Below, piece after piece: positions 14,165 through 23,724 of a stretch of DNA of 64,000 bases (positions are counted from its first letter, which is position 1; the number at the start of each line of letters is the position of its first letter). The translations under genes were made by a program, and so were the position numbers. The DNA is from Variovorax fucosicus. GTDB taxonomy: Bacteria > Pseudomonadota > Gammaproteobacteria > Burkholderiales > Burkholderiaceae_C. The DNA is taken from positions 868,001 through 932,000 of the forward strand of contig NZ_JASZYU010000001.1 in NCBI RefSeq assembly GCF_030316825.1, given 5' to 3'. The notes under the pieces were generated by a model. The model had not been told where the DNA came from. It made no database searches and saw only the letters and a program-made list of their open reading frames with translations.

Positions 14165-16315
14165 TCAGCGCGCAGCGTTGCGGTCGGTGATCATTTTCGG
14201 GGTAATGAAGACGAGCATTTCGGTTTTGGTGGCAGTGCGATTGCGCGTGCGGAACAGTGCACCGACAACAGGCACTTCACCCAGTACCGGCACGCGCGAT
14301 TCGTCATTGGATTCGGTGAGTTCGAAGATACCACCGATGACGACTGTGCCACCGTTCTCCACCAGCACCTCGGTTTGCACATGCTTGGTGTTGATCGCGA
14401 AGCCGGCCGTCGTCGCCTGGCCGACCGTGTCCTTGTTGACGTCGAGCGTCAGGATGATGTTGCCTTCGGGCGTGATCTGCGGCGTCACTTCGAGCTTGAG
14501 GTTGGCCTTGCGGAAGGCAATCGACGTCGCGCCGCTGGAGGTGGCCACCTGATACGGCAGTTCGGTGCCCTGCTCGATTAGCGCCTTGGTCTGGTCGGCC
14601 GTCACCACCCGCGGGCTCGACACCACCTTGCCCTTGCCATCGGCTTCGAGCGCGGAGATTTCGAGGTTCAGCATGCGCGAGAAGCTGGAGTTGAACAGCG
14701 AGATCGCAAATGTGCCTGGCGCATTGCCGCTGCCGTTGGGGCTGGTTGCCGGCAAGTTGATGAAGTTCTGATTCGTGAAGGTGGTGAGCGCGCTGCCCGC
14801 CGTGGTGGCAGTGGCTGCGGTCACGACTGGCATCACGCCCAGGTTACCGAACACCCGGTTGCCGTTGGCCGAGCCGACGCTCGCGCCCGCAGCGCCGCCG
14901 CCAAGCTTCACACCCAGCGATTTACCAAAGGTATCCGACGCCTCGACGATGCGCGCCTCGATCAGCACCTGGCGCACCGGCACGTCGAGCTTCACGATCA
15001 ATTCTGCAACCTGCGCCAGACGGGACGGAATGTCGGACACGAACAGCTGGTTGGTCCGCGACTCGGCAATCACGCTGCCGCGGGCACTGAGGATGCGGGT
15101 TGTACTTGAGCCTCCACCGCCACCGCCTGCGGAAGCGCCGGTACCAGTCAAGCCGCCGGCGATCACCAGTGCCTTGGTGTAGTTCAGCTGGAACGACTGG
15201 GTGCGCAGCGGCTCAAGGTTCTCGATCGCTGCCTTGGCCTCGAATTCGAGCTTTTCCTTGGCGTTGATCTCGTCCTTGGGCGCGATCCACAGCACACTGC
15301 CGTTCTTGCGCATGCCCAGGTTCTTGGCCTGCATGATGATGTCCAGCGCCTGATCCCACGGCACGTCCTTCAGGCGGAGCGTGAGCGCCCCTGTGACGGA
15401 GTCGGAGGTCACGATGTTGAAGTTGGTGAAGTCTGCAATCACCTGCAGCAGCGACCGGATCTCGATGTTCTGGAAGTTGAGCGAGAGCTTCTCGCCGTTG
15501 TAGCCGACGCCTTGCGTCAGCTTGGTCGGATCGATCTTGCGTGGGCGCACCTCGACCACGAACTGATTCTCGCTCTGGTAGGCGCTGTGCTCCCATTCGC
15601 CCTTCGGCTCGATGACCATGCGCACCCGGTCACCCGATTGCTGCGTGGTGATAAGTTGCACGGGCGTGCCGAAGTCGGCCACGTCGAGGCGCCGGCGCAG
15701 GCCCTCGGGCAAGGTCGACTTGGTGAATTCGACCACCAGGTTCTTGCCTTGCTGACGGATGTCAACACCGACCTGGTTGTTCGGCAGGTCGACGATCACG
15801 CGACCGGTGTGGTCGGAACCCAGACGGAAATCGACGTCGCGCAACGGCAGCATGTCGCGATTGCGGTTCTCGGCGAACGCACCCTGCGCAGAGGCCACGA
15901 GCGCCGGGCCGGCGACCGGCTCCAGCGAGACCAGCAGCGATTTGCCCTGGATCTCGGTCTTGTACGCAGTCGCCTGCTTGAGATTCAAGACCAGGCGCGT
16001 GCGTTCACCGGCTTGCACCACGTTGACCGAACGCAGATTGCCCTGGTTCACGTCGATGGCGGAGCGGCCGATGGCGTTGGTGACGCCTGGGAAATCCAGC
16101 GCGATGCGCGCAGGAGTCTGGATGGCGAAGCCGGTCGGCGGCGCCGTCAGAGGCTGCGTCAGGTCGATCCGGATCACCTCGGAGCCTGACTGCATCGACG
16201 TGGTGACGGCTTCGATGGCGTTCTGCGCATGCACGGCAGCGGCGGCGCCAAGGGCCAGCAGCATCGCGCCGGCGGCGCGCAGCCATGTGGCGATAGTGGT
16301 TTGTTCTTGCTTCAT
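14165..16315 (-). CDS. pilQ: Type IV pilus secretin
   Basis: Outer-membrane secretin through which type IV pili extend. The 716 residues comprise a signal peptide ending near AAVHAQ, two AMIN domains (about 30-280) that bind peptidoglycan, a secretin short N-terminal domain beginning LSLNFQNIEIRSLLQVIADF, an N1/KH domain, and the C-terminal secretin barrel with VVSSPRVVTADQTKALIEQGTELPYQ. A Gly/Ser-rich loop (TGASAGGGGGGSSTT) interrupts the periplasmic region. The start overlaps the pilP stop by four bases. It is the last gene of pilMNOPQ. Confidence 0.97.
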   Translation of the reverse strand: MKQEQTTIATWLRAAGAMLLALGAAAAVHAQNAIEAVTTSMQSGSEVIRIDLTQPLTAPPTGFAIQTPARIALDFPGVTNAIGRSAIDVNQGNLRSVNVVQAGERTRLVLNLKQATAYKTEIQGKSLLVSLEPVAGPALVASAQGAFAENRNRDMLPLRDVDFRLGSDHTGRVIVDLPNNQVGVDIRQQGKNLVVEFTKSTLPEGLRRRLDVADFGTPVQLITTQQSGDRVRMVIEPKGEWEHSAYQSENQFVVEVRPRKIDPTKLTQGVGYNGEKLSLNFQNIEIRSLLQVIADFTNFNIVTSDSVTGALTLRLKDVPWDQALDIIMQAKNLGMRKNGSVLWIAPKDEINAKEKLEFEAKAAIENLEPLRTQSFQLNYTKALVIAGGLTGTGASAGGGGGGSSTTRILSARGSVIAESRTNQLFVSDIPSRLAQVAELIVKLDVPVRQVLIEARIVEASDTFGKSLGVKLGGGAAGASVGSANGNRVFGNLGVMPVVTAATATTAGSALTTFTNQNFINLPATSPNGSGNAPGTFAISLFNSSFSRMLNLEISALEADGKGKVVSSPRVVTADQTKALIEQGTELPYQVATSSGATSIAFRKANLKLEVTPQITPEGNIILTLDVNKDTVGQATTAGFAINTKHVQTEVLVENGGTVVIGGIFELTESNDESRVPVLGEVPVVGALFRTRNRTATKTEMLVFITPKMITDRNAAR

Positions 16316-16851
16316 TTCGACCTCTCTTGCAACTGCAGCGTCGCCACGCGTTCGATCCATTCACCGGCGGCGTCCTGCACGATTTCACGCAAGCCGAGTT
16401 CGGTTTCACTGATGCGGGTGATGAGCCCGTAATTGAGTCCCAGATGATCGCCGACCCGCACCTGGTAGAGCAGCTTGTCGACGCTGATCAGCGCCACCGG
16501 CTTGCCGTTGCGGTTCAGGCTGCCGACCATGGCCATCGAGTCGAGCGGGAAAGCTTCGAGGGCTTCCTTGCGACGCGCCAGTTCGGGGGCGATCAAACCC
16601 GAAGTGCTGGGCTGATTCGAATCGCGGCGGAGCGCCTGGGTCAGCTTCTGGATATTGAAAGGCTCCATCGACGCAACCTCGGTGTAGGCCTGCGGCGTGA
16701 ACTTCTTGGGTTCGGAGATGGGTGCAACGGTCGGCCGCACCTGCGCGCGCTGCTCGGCCATCCAGCGCTGCAGTTCTTCCCGATCCGAGCCGCCACATCC
16801 ACTCAGACCGACCACGGCGGCAGTCAGCCAGATCAAATGGAGGAGTTTCAT
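16312..16851 (-). CDS. pilP: Type IV pilus inner-membrane lipoprotein PilP
   Basis: A 179-residue lipoprotein that links the PilNO inner-membrane complex with the PilQ secretin. A lipobox LSGC (Cys19) follows a hydrophobic signal segment (LLHLIWLTAAVVG). The C-terminal half carries the homology-region fold that contacts PilQ, with MAMVGSLNRNGKPVALISVDKLLYQVRVGDHLG. Four-base overlaps with pilO and pilQ show translational coupling. Confidence 0.95.
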   Translation of the reverse strand: MKLLHLIWLTAAVVGLSGCGGSDREELQRWMAEQRAQVRPTVAPISEPKKFTPQAYTEVASMEPFNIQKLTQALRRDSNQPSTSGLIAPELARRKEALEAFPLDSMAMVGSLNRNGKPVALISVDKLLYQVRVGDHLGLNYGLITRISETELGLREIVQDAAGEWIERVATLQLQERSK

Positions 16852-17522
16852 TTCTTGGCTCCAGGCGCGGCAGCCTTCTTCTGGGCGGCCTGTTCGTCCT
16901 GATCGAGGTAACGGAAGGTGCGCGCCGTCGCATCCATGGTCAAGCCACCGTCTTTCTGCGGCGTGACAGACAGATTGTTCAACGTCACAATGCGCGAGAG
17001 ATTGGCAATGTCGGCCGCGAACGCACCCATGTCGTGATACCGGCCGGTCACACGCACGGCGATCGGCAACTCGGCGTAGTAGTCCTTCACAACCACCTGC
17101 CCCGGCCGAAACAGCTCGAATTGCAGACTGCGGCCAAGCCCGGCCTGGTTGATATCGGACAACAAGGCGTCCATTTCCGCTTTACTGGGCAGTTGCTTTT
17201 CGAGCAAGGTCACGTATTGCTGCACCTGCTCACGCTGTTTCTTGAGCAAGTCAAGATTGGCGGCCTGGGCCACCTTCTTCTGGTAGTCGGCCCGCAGCAC
17301 CACTTCTTTCGCGCGCTCGGCTTCAAGCGCGTCGTTCGAGTTGGTGAGCCAGACGAACCAGAGCGCGACCAGCACCAGGACCGTCACCAGCACGCACAGT
17401 GCATAGCGCGGCAGCGCAGGCCAGACAGAGGGGTCGTTCGGATTGAGACCGCGAAACTGATCGCCGAACTGGCGCATCGAAGCGGCAAGGTCGATGTTCG
17501 GGGCGGAGCGTCGTGTGGCCAT
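16848..17522 (-). CDS. pilO: Type IV pilus assembly protein PilO
   Basis: A 224-residue bitopic inner-membrane protein of the pilus alignment complex. After a short cytoplasmic N-terminus there is one membrane segment (YALCVLVTVLVLVALWFVWL), then a coiled coil (about 75-120) and a ferredoxin-like periplasmic domain with YYAELPIAVRVTGRYHDMGAFAADIANLSRIV. The C-terminal tail is Lys/Ala-rich. It pairs with PilN, eight bases upstream, and overlaps pilP. Confidence 0.95.
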   Translation of the reverse strand: MATRRSAPNIDLAASMRQFGDQFRGLNPNDPSVWPALPRYALCVLVTVLVLVALWFVWLTNSNDALEAERAKEVVLRADYQKKVAQAANLDLLKKQREQVQQYVTLLEKQLPSKAEMDALLSDINQAGLGRSLQFELFRPGQVVVKDYYAELPIAVRVTGRYHDMGAFAADIANLSRIVTLNNLSVTPQKDGGLTMDATARTFRYLDQDEQAAQKKAAAPGAKK

Positions 17523-17530
17523 GGCTGCTC

Positions 17531-18151
17531 CTATCCTTTGGCCGCAGGGGAGGCGACGGGTATCGCACCGGGCGGCGGTTTCTGCGCGTCGGTCGGTCGC
17601 TTGACCCCGATCCGCATCGTGAAGTTGGCGACCCGGCGTTGGTCACGCGGACTCAGCGCCACGGTTCCCGCGGTGATCTCCACCAGTTCAGGCTTGACGA
17701 GCCACGGGCTGTTGTTGCCAAGATTGCGCAGCAACTCGGAGACGCGCTCATTCGACTGAGCGACCCCCTGCAGGGTGACGGCCTGGTTTTCCTGCTTCAT
17801 GCTGGCAAGATAAACCCCGTCCGGCAGTTGCCTGACCAATTCGTTCATCAGGTGCACCGGCAGATTGCGGTCGCCCTGGAGGTCTTCGACGGCCTGTTGA
17901 CGCGCCCGCAGTGCGGCAATCTCGGTCTGAAGGGTCGAAATCTCCTTGATCTCGGCTTCGAGCTTGGTGATTTCGGATTGCAGATAGGTATTTTTGGCCT
18001 GCTGGCCAGAAATCTGGGCTTCGTACCAGACATAGGCAGCACCCGCAATGAGCCCCCCTGCCAAGGCAGCGGCGCCGAGCGACGCGTAAAAAGTCTCGCG
18101 GCGACGCTTGCGCGCCGCCTCGCGGTGCGGAAGCAGATTGATCAGAATCAC
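17531..18151 (-). CDS. pilN: Type IV pilus assembly protein PilN
   Basis: A 206-residue bitopic protein. The cytoplasmic N-terminus begins MILINLLPHREAARKRRR, and its INLLP motif binds the groove of PilM. One membrane helix (ASLGAAALAGGLIAGAAYVW), a coiled coil (about 50-95) and a periplasmic ferredoxin-like domain follow. The start codon is GTG at 18151, sharing GTGA with the pilM stop; this position gives exactly the conserved N-terminus, so the start is secure. Confidence 0.95.
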   Translation of the reverse strand: MILINLLPHREAARKRRRETFYASLGAAALAGGLIAGAAYVWYEAQISGQQAKNTYLQSEITKLEAEIKEISTLQTEIAALRARQQAVEDLQGDRNLPVHLMNELVRQLPDGVYLASMKQENQAVTLQGVAQSNERVSELLRNLGNNSPWLVKPELVEITAGTVALSPRDQRRVANFTMRIGVKRPTDAQKPPPGAIPVASPAAKG

Positions 18152-19239
18152 TGCACAAACCTCCGCATGGCCAGCCCGCAGGAGGTCAGATAGGACGGCG
18201 CCTCACGCCGCACCTTCTTCTCCCGGATGCCGGCACCAAATTCCATTCCGTCGAACGGATTCACCAGGGAACAGGCGAACGACGTCTGACGTGTCACAGC
18301 GCTGGTCAGACCGGGCAATGCCGCGGAACCGCCCGCCAGCAGCACATAGTCGACGCGGTTGTGCGGCGTACTTGTAAAGAAGAACTGCAAGGCACGGGCA
18401 ATTTCCTGCGCGATGCTCGCCACAAATGGCTTGAGCACGCCGGCACCGTAGTCGTCAGGCAGATCGCCGCTGCGCTTCTTCGTCTCGGCTTCTTCGGCGG
18501 AGAAACCGTATTGGCGCACGATCAGCTGCGTCAGTTGCGCGCCCCCGAAAGCCTGATCGCGGTCGTACAAGACTTCCTGGTTGCGGAGCACCTGCATGCT
18601 CGTGGTGTATGCGCCAACTTCAAACAAGGCAACCACCGCATCGCGACCCTGCCCCGGGAGCTGCTCGATCAAACGCGCCGTCGCGAGGCGGGAGGCATAA
18701 GACTCCACATCCAGAATCATCGCCTTGAGACCAGCCGCTTCGGCCAGCCCCTGGCGATCCTGCACCTTCTCCTTGCGCGAAGCCGCAATCAGGACTTCCA
18801 CATCGCCGGCCGAATTTGCGTTCTGGCCCATCACACAGAAGTCCAGGCTCACTTCGTCCAGCGAGAACGGAATGTATTGATTGGCTTCGGACTCGACCTG
18901 GATTTCGAGCTCCTGCTCGCTCATGCCACCCGGCAGGACGATCTTCTTGGTAATCACCGCCGAAGGCGGCAGCGCCAGGGCGACATGCTTGGTGCGGGTG
19001 CCGCTCTTGCGCACCACGCGACGCACCGCTTCGGCCACTTCGTCGAACTTCTCGACGTTGCCGTCGGTGATCCATCCGCGCTCCAAAGGCTCGATCGCGC
19101 AGCGCTCGAGCACGAATTTGCCGGAGGCATCACGGCCAAGTTCAACCAGCTTGACGCTGGACGAACTGACGTCCAACCCGAGCAAAGGCGCAGGCTGACG
19201 ACGAAACAACGATCCCAGAGCAGTCAAGTTCGATCCCAT
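18148..19239 (-). CDS. pilM: Type IV pilus assembly ATPase-like protein PilM
   Basis: Actin-like cytoplasmic protein that binds PilN and organises the pilus base. The nucleotide-binding phosphate loop LLGLDVSSSSVKLVELG is near the N-terminus; DAVVALFEVGAYTTSMQVLR and YVLLAGGSAALPGL are the further ATPase-fold motifs. The start at 19239 (MGSNLTALGS) gives 363 residues, close to family length. ATGs at 19278 and 19320 are in frame but would add an unconserved extension. First gene of the pil operon and divergent from the PBP1a gene. Confidence 0.94.
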   Translation of the reverse strand: MGSNLTALGSLFRRQPAPLLGLDVSSSSVKLVELGRDASGKFVLERCAIEPLERGWITDGNVEKFDEVAEAVRRVVRKSGTRTKHVALALPPSAVITKKIVLPGGMSEQELEIQVESEANQYIPFSLDEVSLDFCVMGQNANSAGDVEVLIAASRKEKVQDRQGLAEAAGLKAMILDVESYASRLATARLIEQLPGQGRDAVVALFEVGAYTTSMQVLRNQEVLYDRDQAFGGAQLTQLIVRQYGFSAEEAETKKRSGDLPDDYGAGVLKPFVASIAQEIARALQFFFTSTPHNRVDYVLLAGGSAALPGLTSAVTRQTSFACSLVNPFDGMEFGAGIREKKVRREAPSYLTSCGLAMRRFVQ

Positions 19240-19438
19240 CCGTTTGTAACGATTGGAAATATTTGCGAGTGGTTGCATGCTATCAGCAAGCATCCCGGCC
19301 GACCAAGTGGCGAACCCCATGGAAGCGCCGATCCGTTGTCAAAAGTTGACGCTAATGTACGGTTTTGCAACTTACGTCACGGGGTGGTTCGTTTGGCAGC
19401 AGGGTGCAGATAAGCACGCTTCGAAGGAGCGGGCTTTT

Positions 19439-19444
19439 TATAAT
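19439..19444 (+). promoter_or_regulatory. Perfect -10 element before PBP1a gene
   Basis: TATAAT stands 23 bases before the PBP1a ATG at 19468, predicting a start point around 19451. No good -35 hexamer is visible at 16-18 bases spacing, so an activator or an extended contact may be needed. No clear Shine-Dalgarno sequence follows. Confidence 0.45.
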
Positions 19445-19467
19445 GGCAGTTGACTCCGCAATCTCAC

Positions 19468-21873
19468 ATGCCCGAAAAAACAAATGCCTCCGGGCCTGCC
19501 AAGACTACCTCTGCCAACCCCAAGCGACCTGCCTGGCTTAGGTGGTTACTGCGAATTTTTTTCTGGGCAACCGGCATTGCCGTTGCGGGGGCGCTGTCGC
19601 TGGCGTTCGTGATCGCGGTCGCGCTGGCGGTCGCCTACCCCAACCTGCCGGACATCTCGGAGCTCGCCGACTACCGCCCGAAACTGCCGCTGCGGGTGTT
19701 TTCAGCTGAAGGCATCCTGATTGGCGAGTTCGGCGAAGAACGGCGCAACCTCACGCCGATCGACACCATCCCGAAGGTCGTGAAGGATGCGGTTCTGGCC
19801 GCCGAAGACGCGCGCTTCTACAGCCATGGTGGCGTCGACTACAAGGGTGTGATCCGCGCCGGGCTGGCCAACGTCAACAAGGTGAAGAGCCAGGGGGCCT
19901 CGACCATCACGATGCAGGTCGCGCGCAATGTGTATCTCAGTTCCGAGAAAACGCTGACCCGCAAGATCTACGAGATTCTGCTGACCTTCAAGCTGGAGCA
20001 CCTGCTGAGCAAGGATCAGATTTTCGAGATCTACCTGAACCAGATTTATCTGGGCAACCGTGCCTATGGCTTCGCCGCGGCGTCGGAAGCCTATTTCGGC
20101 AAGCCGCTGAAAGACATCACGATCGCACAGGCGGCGATGCTGGCCGGCCTGCCCAAGGCGCCGGGCGCCAACAACCCGGTCAACAACCCTGCCCGCGCGC
20201 GCGGGCGCCAGCTCTATGTGATCGACCGCATGCAGGAAGCCGGTTTCATCACGGCCGAGCAGGCCGCCGAAGCCCGCAAGGAAGAACCGCACCTGCGCGA
20301 CGCGCAGGATCCGAACCGGCTGCATGCCGAGTACGTGGCCGAAACCGTGCGCCAGCTCATGTATGCGCAGTACGGCGACACGACCTACACCCGCGGGCTG
20401 AAGGTCTACACCACGGTGGTGGCGGCGGATCAGGCGGCGGCATACAAGGCGCTGCGCAAGGGCATCATGGATTTCGAGCGACGCCAGATTTACCGAGGCC
20501 CCGAGAAGTTCGTCACCCTGCCGAACGACGCCCAGGAGCTCGACGAGGCGGTCGATGACGCGCTGGCCGAACACCCCGACAACGGCGACGTGATGTCGGC
20601 CGTGGTGCTCAAGGCCACGCCGAAAGAGCTCACGGCGATTCGCGGCAACGGCGAAACCCTGACCATCACCGGCGACGGCCTGAAGCCGGCGCAGTCGGGG
20701 CTCTCCGACAAGGCGCCGCCCAACATCAGGATTCGCCGCGGTGCCGTGATCCGTGTGGCGAAGACGCCCAAGAACGCCTGGGAAATCACCCAGTTGCCGG
20801 AAGTGGAAGGCGCTTTCGTGGCAGTGGATCCACGCGACGGCGCCATCAAGGCGCTGGTCGGCGGCTTCGACTTCGACAAGAACAAGTTCAACCACGTCAC
20901 GCAAGCCTGGCGCCAGCCGGGCTCCAGCTTCAAGCCCTTCATCTACTCTGCCGCGCTCGAAAAAGGCTTCTCGCCGTCGACCGTCATCAATGATGCGCCG
21001 TTGTTCTTCGACGGCAGCACCACCGGCGGAACGCCCTGGGAGCCGAAGAACTACGACGGCACCTTCGAAGGCCCGATGTCGATGCGCCGCGCGCTGATGC
21101 GATCGAAGAACATGGTGTCGATCCGCATCCTGCAGTCGATCGGAACCCACTACGCGCAGGACTGGATCACCAACTTCGGTTTCGAACGCGAGAAGCATCC
21201 GGCCTATCTGCCGATGGCGCTGGGCGCAGGGTCGGTCACACCGATGCAGATGGCAACGGCGTACTCGGTGTTTGCCAACGGCGGCTACCGCGTCAATCCT
21301 TACCTCGTCACGCGCGTCACCGACCACAAGGACAAGGTGCTGGTCGACAAACAGCCACCCCTGCTGAACGAAACCATGCGCGCCATCCCGCAGCGCAATG
21401 CCTTCATCATGGACAGCCTGTTGCAATCAGTGGCCAGCGGCGGCACCGCCGCCAAGGCGCAAGCCACGCTCAAGCGCACCGACATCTACGGCAAGACCGG
21501 CACAACCAACGACTCGCTCGATGCCTGGTTCGCCGGCTTCCAGCCGACCATGGCCGCCATTGCCTGGATGGGCTACGACACGCCGCGCAAGCTTGGCGAC
21601 CGGGAAACCGGCGGCGGCCTGAGCCTGCCGATCTGGATCACGTTCATGGAAACAGCGCTCAAAGGCGTGCCGGTGGCCGAGTTGCCGGCGCCGGGCGGCG
21701 TCGTGAACGTGGGCGGCGAGTGGTACTTCGACGACTATGCGCCGGGCCGTAGCGTGGCGAGCCTGGGCGTTGACGCCGCGCCCGCGCCGGCAGAGGCGTT
21801 GGCTGGCGTGCCGGTGAGTCCACCCGCGCCGCCGGAAGAGCGCAACAAGATCCTCGACCTTTTCAGGAACTGA
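19468..21873 (+). CDS. mrcA: Penicillin-binding protein 1A (class A PBP)
   Basis: Bifunctional peptidoglycan glycosyltransferase/transpeptidase of 801 residues anchored in the inner membrane. A membrane helix covers about residues 25-58. The GT51 domain shows Glu-Asp in LAAEDARFYSHGGVD (about 113). An OB-like insert follows, then the transpeptidase with Ser486 in PGSSFKPF, SKNM as the SxN motif and YGKTGTTND as KTG. The ATG at 19468 is preferred to a TTG six codons upstream. Divergent from pilM, as in many beta- and gamma-proteobacteria. Confidence 0.95.
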   Translation: MPEKTNASGPAKTTSANPKRPAWLRWLLRIFFWATGIAVAGALSLAFVIAVALAVAYPNLPDISELADYRPKLPLRVFSAEGILIGEFGEERRNLTPIDTIPKVVKDAVLAAEDARFYSHGGVDYKGVIRAGLANVNKVKSQGASTITMQVARNVYLSSEKTLTRKIYEILLTFKLEHLLSKDQIFEIYLNQIYLGNRAYGFAAASEAYFGKPLKDITIAQAAMLAGLPKAPGANNPVNNPARARGRQLYVIDRMQEAGFITAEQAAEARKEEPHLRDAQDPNRLHAEYVAETVRQLMYAQYGDTTYTRGLKVYTTVVAADQAAAYKALRKGIMDFERRQIYRGPEKFVTLPNDAQELDEAVDDALAEHPDNGDVMSAVVLKATPKELTAIRGNGETLTITGDGLKPAQSGLSDKAPPNIRIRRGAVIRVAKTPKNAWEITQLPEVEGAFVAVDPRDGAIKALVGGFDFDKNKFNHVTQAWRQPGSSFKPFIYSAALEKGFSPSTVINDAPLFFDGSTTGGTPWEPKNYDGTFEGPMSMRRALMRSKNMVSIRILQSIGTHYAQDWITNFGFEREKHPAYLPMALGAGSVTPMQMATAYSVFANGGYRVNPYLVTRVTDHKDKVLVDKQPPLLNETMRAIPQRNAFIMDSLLQSVASGGTAAKAQATLKRTDIYGKTGTTNDSLDAWFAGFQPTMAAIAWMGYDTPRKLGDRETGGGLSLPIWITFMETALKGVPVAELPAPGGVVNVGGEWYFDDYAPGRSVASLGVDAAPAPAEALAGVPVSPPAPPEERNKILDLFRN

Positions 21874-21886
21874 TCGCCCCGGTCGA

Positions 21887-22219
21887 TCAGCCTGCAGCGA
21901 ATTGCAGCGGCTGGCCGCCTTGCACCGTTGCCTCGCGCGACAGGTTCGCGAACAATTCTTCTCCCGTCTTGGTGTCGACCCAGACGTTGCCATCATGGCG
22001 GTAGTGATAGCCGCCCGATCGTGCCGCCAGCCAGATCTCGTGCAGGGGCGGCTGCAGATTCACGATCAACTGGCTCTTGTTCGGAAACGTGATGGTGATC
22101 ATCCCGCCCACACGCTGGTTGTCGATGTCGGCATCGGTCGCGTCGTTGAGGCGATCGCAGCCCCGCTCGATGGCAGCAAGCGCAGCTTCCGCGCGATCCA
22201 GATACTCGGGGTCGGTCAT
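21887..22219 (-). CDS. cyaY: Iron-sulphur cluster assembly protein CyaY (frataxin)
   Basis: Bacterial frataxin, 110 residues, an iron-binding regulator of the IscS/IscU machinery. The acidic first helix ([31 protein letters not shown]) and the beta-sheet with [36 protein letters not shown] are diagnostic. The start MTDPEYL lies only 12 bases from the divergent lptM start, so the two promoters must overlap or lie in each other's coding sequence. Confidence 0.93.
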   Translation of the reverse strand: MTDPEYLDRAEAALAAIERGCDRLNDATDADIDNQRVGGMITITFPNKSQLIVNLQPPLHEIWLAARSGGYHYRHDGNVWVDTKTGEELFANLSREATVQGGQPLQFAAG

Positions 22220-22225
22220 TACAAT
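22220..22225 (+). promoter_or_regulatory. -10 element for lptM-lysA, leaderless spacing
   Basis: TACAAT is followed by six bases and then the lptM ATG at 22232, which puts the predicted transcript start on or next to the start codon. No Shine-Dalgarno sequence is present. A -35 match at 17 bases is weak (TCCAGA). Confidence 0.4.
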
Positions 22226-22231
22226 TTCACC

Positions 22232-22447
22232 ATGTTGAAAGTTCATCAAATTCTAGTGAGCGCGCTTGGCCTCGCTGCGCTTGGGGTCGGTCTTGCCGGC
22301 TGCGGTCAACGCGGCCCGCTCTACCTGCCCACCGAGCCCGCGGCCGCCAACCGCGCCACGCTGCCCGATCTGATCCGCCCGGGCTCACCGGCACCGGCCG
22401 AAACCGCACCCGCAGCCACCAGCAGTGCCCCGGAGCGCGCCAAGTGA
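22232..22447 (+). CDS. lptM: LPS translocon maturation chaperone LptM (YifL-like lipoprotein)
   Basis: A 71-residue lipoprotein. The signal segment ends in the lipobox LAGC, immediately followed by GQRGPLYLP, the conserved LptM/YifL motif. LptM is known to help assemble the LptDE LPS translocon at the outer membrane. The remainder is Ala/Pro-rich and probably disordered. It sits directly before lysA, sharing a GTGA overlap, as is usual between cyaY and lysA. Confidence 0.9.
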   Translation: MLKVHQILVSALGLAALGVGLAGCGQRGPLYLPTEPAAANRATLPDLIRPGSPAPAETAPAATSSAPERAK

Positions 22448-23718
22448 GCGCTGTGCGTCCGCTGCCCGGCCATCCCCACATCGCGCGTCACGACGGCCTC
22501 TTGAAAGTGGAAGGCGTGTCGCTTGACGCGCTCGCGCGCGAGCACGGCACCCCGCTGTTCGTCTACTCGAAGCAGTGGATGCTCGATGCGCTGGCGGCCT
22601 ATCAACGTGGTTTTGCCGGCCGGAACGCCCTGGTTTGCTATGCGATGAAGGCCAATTCCTCCCTCGGCGTGCTGCGTGTGTTTGCCGAGGCCGGCTGCGG
22701 CTTCGACATTGTCTCGGGCGGCGAACTGGCGCGCGTGCTGGCGATCGGTGCCGAGCCGGCAAAGATCATTTTTTCAGGTGTCGGCAAGACCCGCGCAGAG
22801 ATGGGCCAGGCGCTGGCCGCCGGCATCGGCTGCTTCAATGTCGAGAGCGAGGCCGAACTCGAAGTGCTGAACGAGGTGGCGCTCGCCGCCGGCCAACGGG
22901 CCCGCATCAGCATTCGCATCAACCCCAACGTCGACCCGAAGACGCACCCGTACATCTCGACCGGACTCAAAGGCAACAAGTTCGGCGTGGCGCACGACCG
23001 CGCAGTGGCGGCCTACCAGCATGCGGCGCGCCTGCCCGGCCTGGAGGTCGTGGGCATCGACTGCCATATCGGCTCGCAGATCACCGACGCCGGACCGTAT
23101 CTCGATGCGATGGAGAAGATCCTGGATCTGGTGGAAGCGATCGAAGCCACCGGCATCCGGCTGCATCACATCGATTTCGGTGGCGGTCTTGGCATCGACT
23201 ACAACGGCGACACACCGCCGGCCGCCGATGCGCTGTGGAAGCAGTTGTTGGCGCGCATCGACGCGCGCGGCTTCGGCGACCGCCAACTCATGATCGAACC
23301 GGGCCGCTCGATGGTCGGCAATGCCGGCGTCTGCGTGACCGAGGTGCTCTACACCAAGCCCGGCGAAGACAAGAACTTCTGCATCATCGATGCCGCCATG
23401 AACGACCTGCCGCGCCCCGCGATGTACCAGGCGTTCCAGGCGATCGTGCCGGTGAGCGAGCGTGCCGGCGCAGCCTCGACCTACGACGTGGTCGGCCCGA
23501 TCTGCGAAAGCGGCGACTGGATCGGGCGCGATCGCGCGCTTGCGGTGCAATCGGGCGACCTGCTGGCAGTGTTGTCCGCCGGTGCCTACTGCATGAGCAT
23601 GGCCAGCAACTACAACACCCGGGGCCGCGCCGCCGAGGTGCTGGTCAGCGGCGGCGGTGCAAAGCTGATCCGCAGGCGCGAAACGATGGGCGACCAGCTG
23701 GCCAGCGAGCGCTTCTGA
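22444..23718 (+). CDS. lysA: Diaminopimelate decarboxylase
   Basis: Last step of lysine biosynthesis: decarboxylates meso-diaminopimelate using PLP. The 424-residue protein has the PLP lysine in CYAMKANSSLG, HIDFGGGLGIDY, the phosphate-binding EPGRSMVGNAG, and the active-site Cys in GPICESGDW. The start is GTG at 22444, overlapping the lptM stop (GTGA) and giving the normal N-terminus (LPGHPHIARHDGLL). Confidence 0.97.
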   Translation: MSAVRPLPGHPHIARHDGLLKVEGVSLDALAREHGTPLFVYSKQWMLDALAAYQRGFAGRNALVCYAMKANSSLGVLRVFAEAGCGFDIVSGGELARVLAIGAEPAKIIFSGVGKTRAEMGQALAAGIGCFNVESEAELEVLNEVALAAGQRARISIRINPNVDPKTHPYISTGLKGNKFGVAHDRAVAAYQHAARLPGLEVVGIDCHIGSQITDAGPYLDAMEKILDLVEAIEATGIRLHHIDFGGGLGIDYNGDTPPAADALWKQLLARIDARGFGDRQLMIEPGRSMVGNAGVCVTEVLYTKPGEDKNFCIIDAAMNDLPRPAMYQAFQAIVPVSERAGAASTYDVVGPICESGDWIGRDRALAVQSGDLLAVLSAGAYCMSMASNYNTRGRAAEVLVSGGGAKLIRRRETMGDQLASERF

Positions 23719-23724
23719 GCGTTG

